NCBI GenBank assembly: GCA_022567275.1
Contig: JADFHH010000108.1
Coordinates: forward strand, 1 to 6,248
Direction of reading: 5' to 3'
Source of the DNA: Pseudomonadota bacterium
Lineage (GTDB): Bacteria; Pseudomonadota; Alphaproteobacteria; Rhizobiales; Methyloligellaceae
Length of the DNA: 6,248 nt
Numbering within the stretch: the stretch's first letter is position 1; every line of letters starts with the position of its first letter. The position numbers and the translations under genes were made by a program. The notes below the pieces were generated by a model, which worked only from the letters and a program-made list of their open reading frames with translations, was not told the DNA's origin and did no database searches. Positions 5,493 to 6,248 of this stretch are shown piece after piece.

Positions 5493-6248
5493 ATGACACA
5501 CGATCTGGATATCGCGCGCGCCGCAAAACTCAAACCCATCACCGAAATCGCCGGCAAGCTGGGCATTCCCGATGACGCGGTGTTGCAGCACGGGCCGTAT
5601 ATCGCCAAGATTGCCCTGCCCTACGTAGAAAGAATCGCGCAAAAACCAGACGGCAAGCTGATCCTGGTGACGGCCATCACACCCACCCCCGCCGGTGAGG
5701 GCAAGACCACGACCACGGTCGGCCTTGGCGACGCGCTGAACGCCATGGGCAAGAAGGCCATGATCTGCATCCGCGAACCCTCGCTCGGTCCGGTGTTCGG
5801 CATGAAGGGCGGGGCGGCCGGCGGCGGCTATTCCCAGGTCGTGCCCATGGAGCAGATCAATCTGCATTTCACCGGCGATTTCCATGCTATCGGCGCGGCC
5901 AACAATCTGCTCGCCGCCATGCTCGACAATCACATCTACTGGAGCAACGAGCTTGACCTCGATGAACGGCGCATCACCTGGAAGCGCGTCGTCGATATGA
6001 ACGACCGGGCATTGCGAAAAATCGTCAATTCGCTCGGCGGGCGCATCAACGGTTTTCCGCGTGAAGACGGTTTTGACATTGTCGTGGCATCGGAGGTCAT
6101 GGCGATCTTCTGTCTGGCGACCGGCATGCGCGATCTGGAGCAGCGGCTCGGCGACATCATCGTTGGATATACCCGAAAAAACAAGCCGGTGAGCGCGCGC
6201 GACAGCAAGTCGCATGTCCCCATGACCGTGCTGCTGCAGGACGCCCCG
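5493..6248 (+). CDS. fhs: Formate-tetrahydrofolate ligase, N-terminal part (runs off the window)
   Basis: This enzyme joins formate to tetrahydrofolate using ATP to give 10-formyltetrahydrofolate for purines, formyl-Met and C1 metabolism. The frame is open with no stop from ATG 5493 to the last base, giving 252 codons; the family is usually about 555-560 residues, so a little under half is present. It opens with LKPITEIAGKLGI. The P-loop TPAGEGKTT is at 65-73, REPSLGPVFG at 94-103, and the first family signature GMKGGAAGGGY at 103-113. INLHFTGDFHAIGAANNLLAA covers 122-142, and the second family signature VASEVMAIFCLA is at 198-209. AGGGG six bases upstream (5482-5486) supports the start. It follows serA by 111 bp that hold a candidate promoter, so it may be transcribed separately as well as by read-through. 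Confidence 0.96.
   Translation, partial: MTHDLDIARAAKLKPITEIAGKLGIPDDAVLQHGPYIAKIALPYVERIAQKPDGKLILVTAITPTPAGEGKTTTTVGLGDALNAMGKKAMICIREPSLGPVFGMKGGAAGGGYSQVVPMEQINLHFTGDFHAIGAANNLLAAMLDNHIYWSNELDLDERRITWKRVVDMNDRALRKIVNSLGGRINGFPREDGFDIVVASEVMAIFCLATGMRDLEQRLGDIIVGYTRKNKPVSARDSKSHVPMTVLLQDAP

Noticed and set aside
5334..6215. A 293-codon minus-strand open frame
   Set aside because: It is antisense to fhs, whose plus-strand reading shows both family signatures and the P-loop. The minus-strand frame is a shadow.

Overview
The window looks like an ordinary stretch of an alphaproteobacterial chromosome with one damaged end. The clade call rests on three things. The phosphoserine aminotransferase is the alphaproteobacterial type. 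It sits in a serC-serA operon behind a leader that fits the alphaproteobacterial serC RNA motif. The intact genes share GC-rich third codon positions. The genus cannot be named from sequence alone.

Layout: (1) nt 3-647, the broken middle of a recA gene. About 124 codons of clear RecA sequence run from just before the Walker A region to loop L1, then homology stops abruptly near nt 374 and an unrelated tail runs to a stop at 647. (2) nt 375-708, a spacer with no recognisable gene. It holds a sigma-54-like promoter match on the minus strand and a TGTC-N9-GACA dyad, both weak. (3) nt 709-2484, a 591-residue PAS-GGDEF-EAL protein. Its cyclase motif is destroyed (SSNKF) but its I-site is kept and its EAL domain is nearly complete, so it is probably a c-di-GMP phosphodiesterase. 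(4) nt 2485-2608, a promoter and structured leader for serC. (5) nt 2609-5381, serC and serA, 22 bp apart. (6) nt 5382-5492, a spacer with a candidate promoter and two small stem-loops. (7) nt 5493 to the window end, the first 252 codons of fhs, formate-tetrahydrofolate ligase.

The metabolic genes fit together. SerA oxidises 3-phosphoglycerate and SerC transaminates the product to phosphoserine, the precursor of serine. Serine then feeds one-carbon units to tetrahydrofolate through glycine hydroxymethyltransferase. Fhs charges tetrahydrofolate with formate, so the right half is a serine and C1 supply block. The c-di-GMP gene and the recA remnant have no visible functional link to it.

I see no CRISPR array, tRNA, rRNA, complete insertion sequence or defence system. 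The points most worth a second look are the recA breakpoint, the serC leader with its competing pairings, and the degenerate GGDEF domain.
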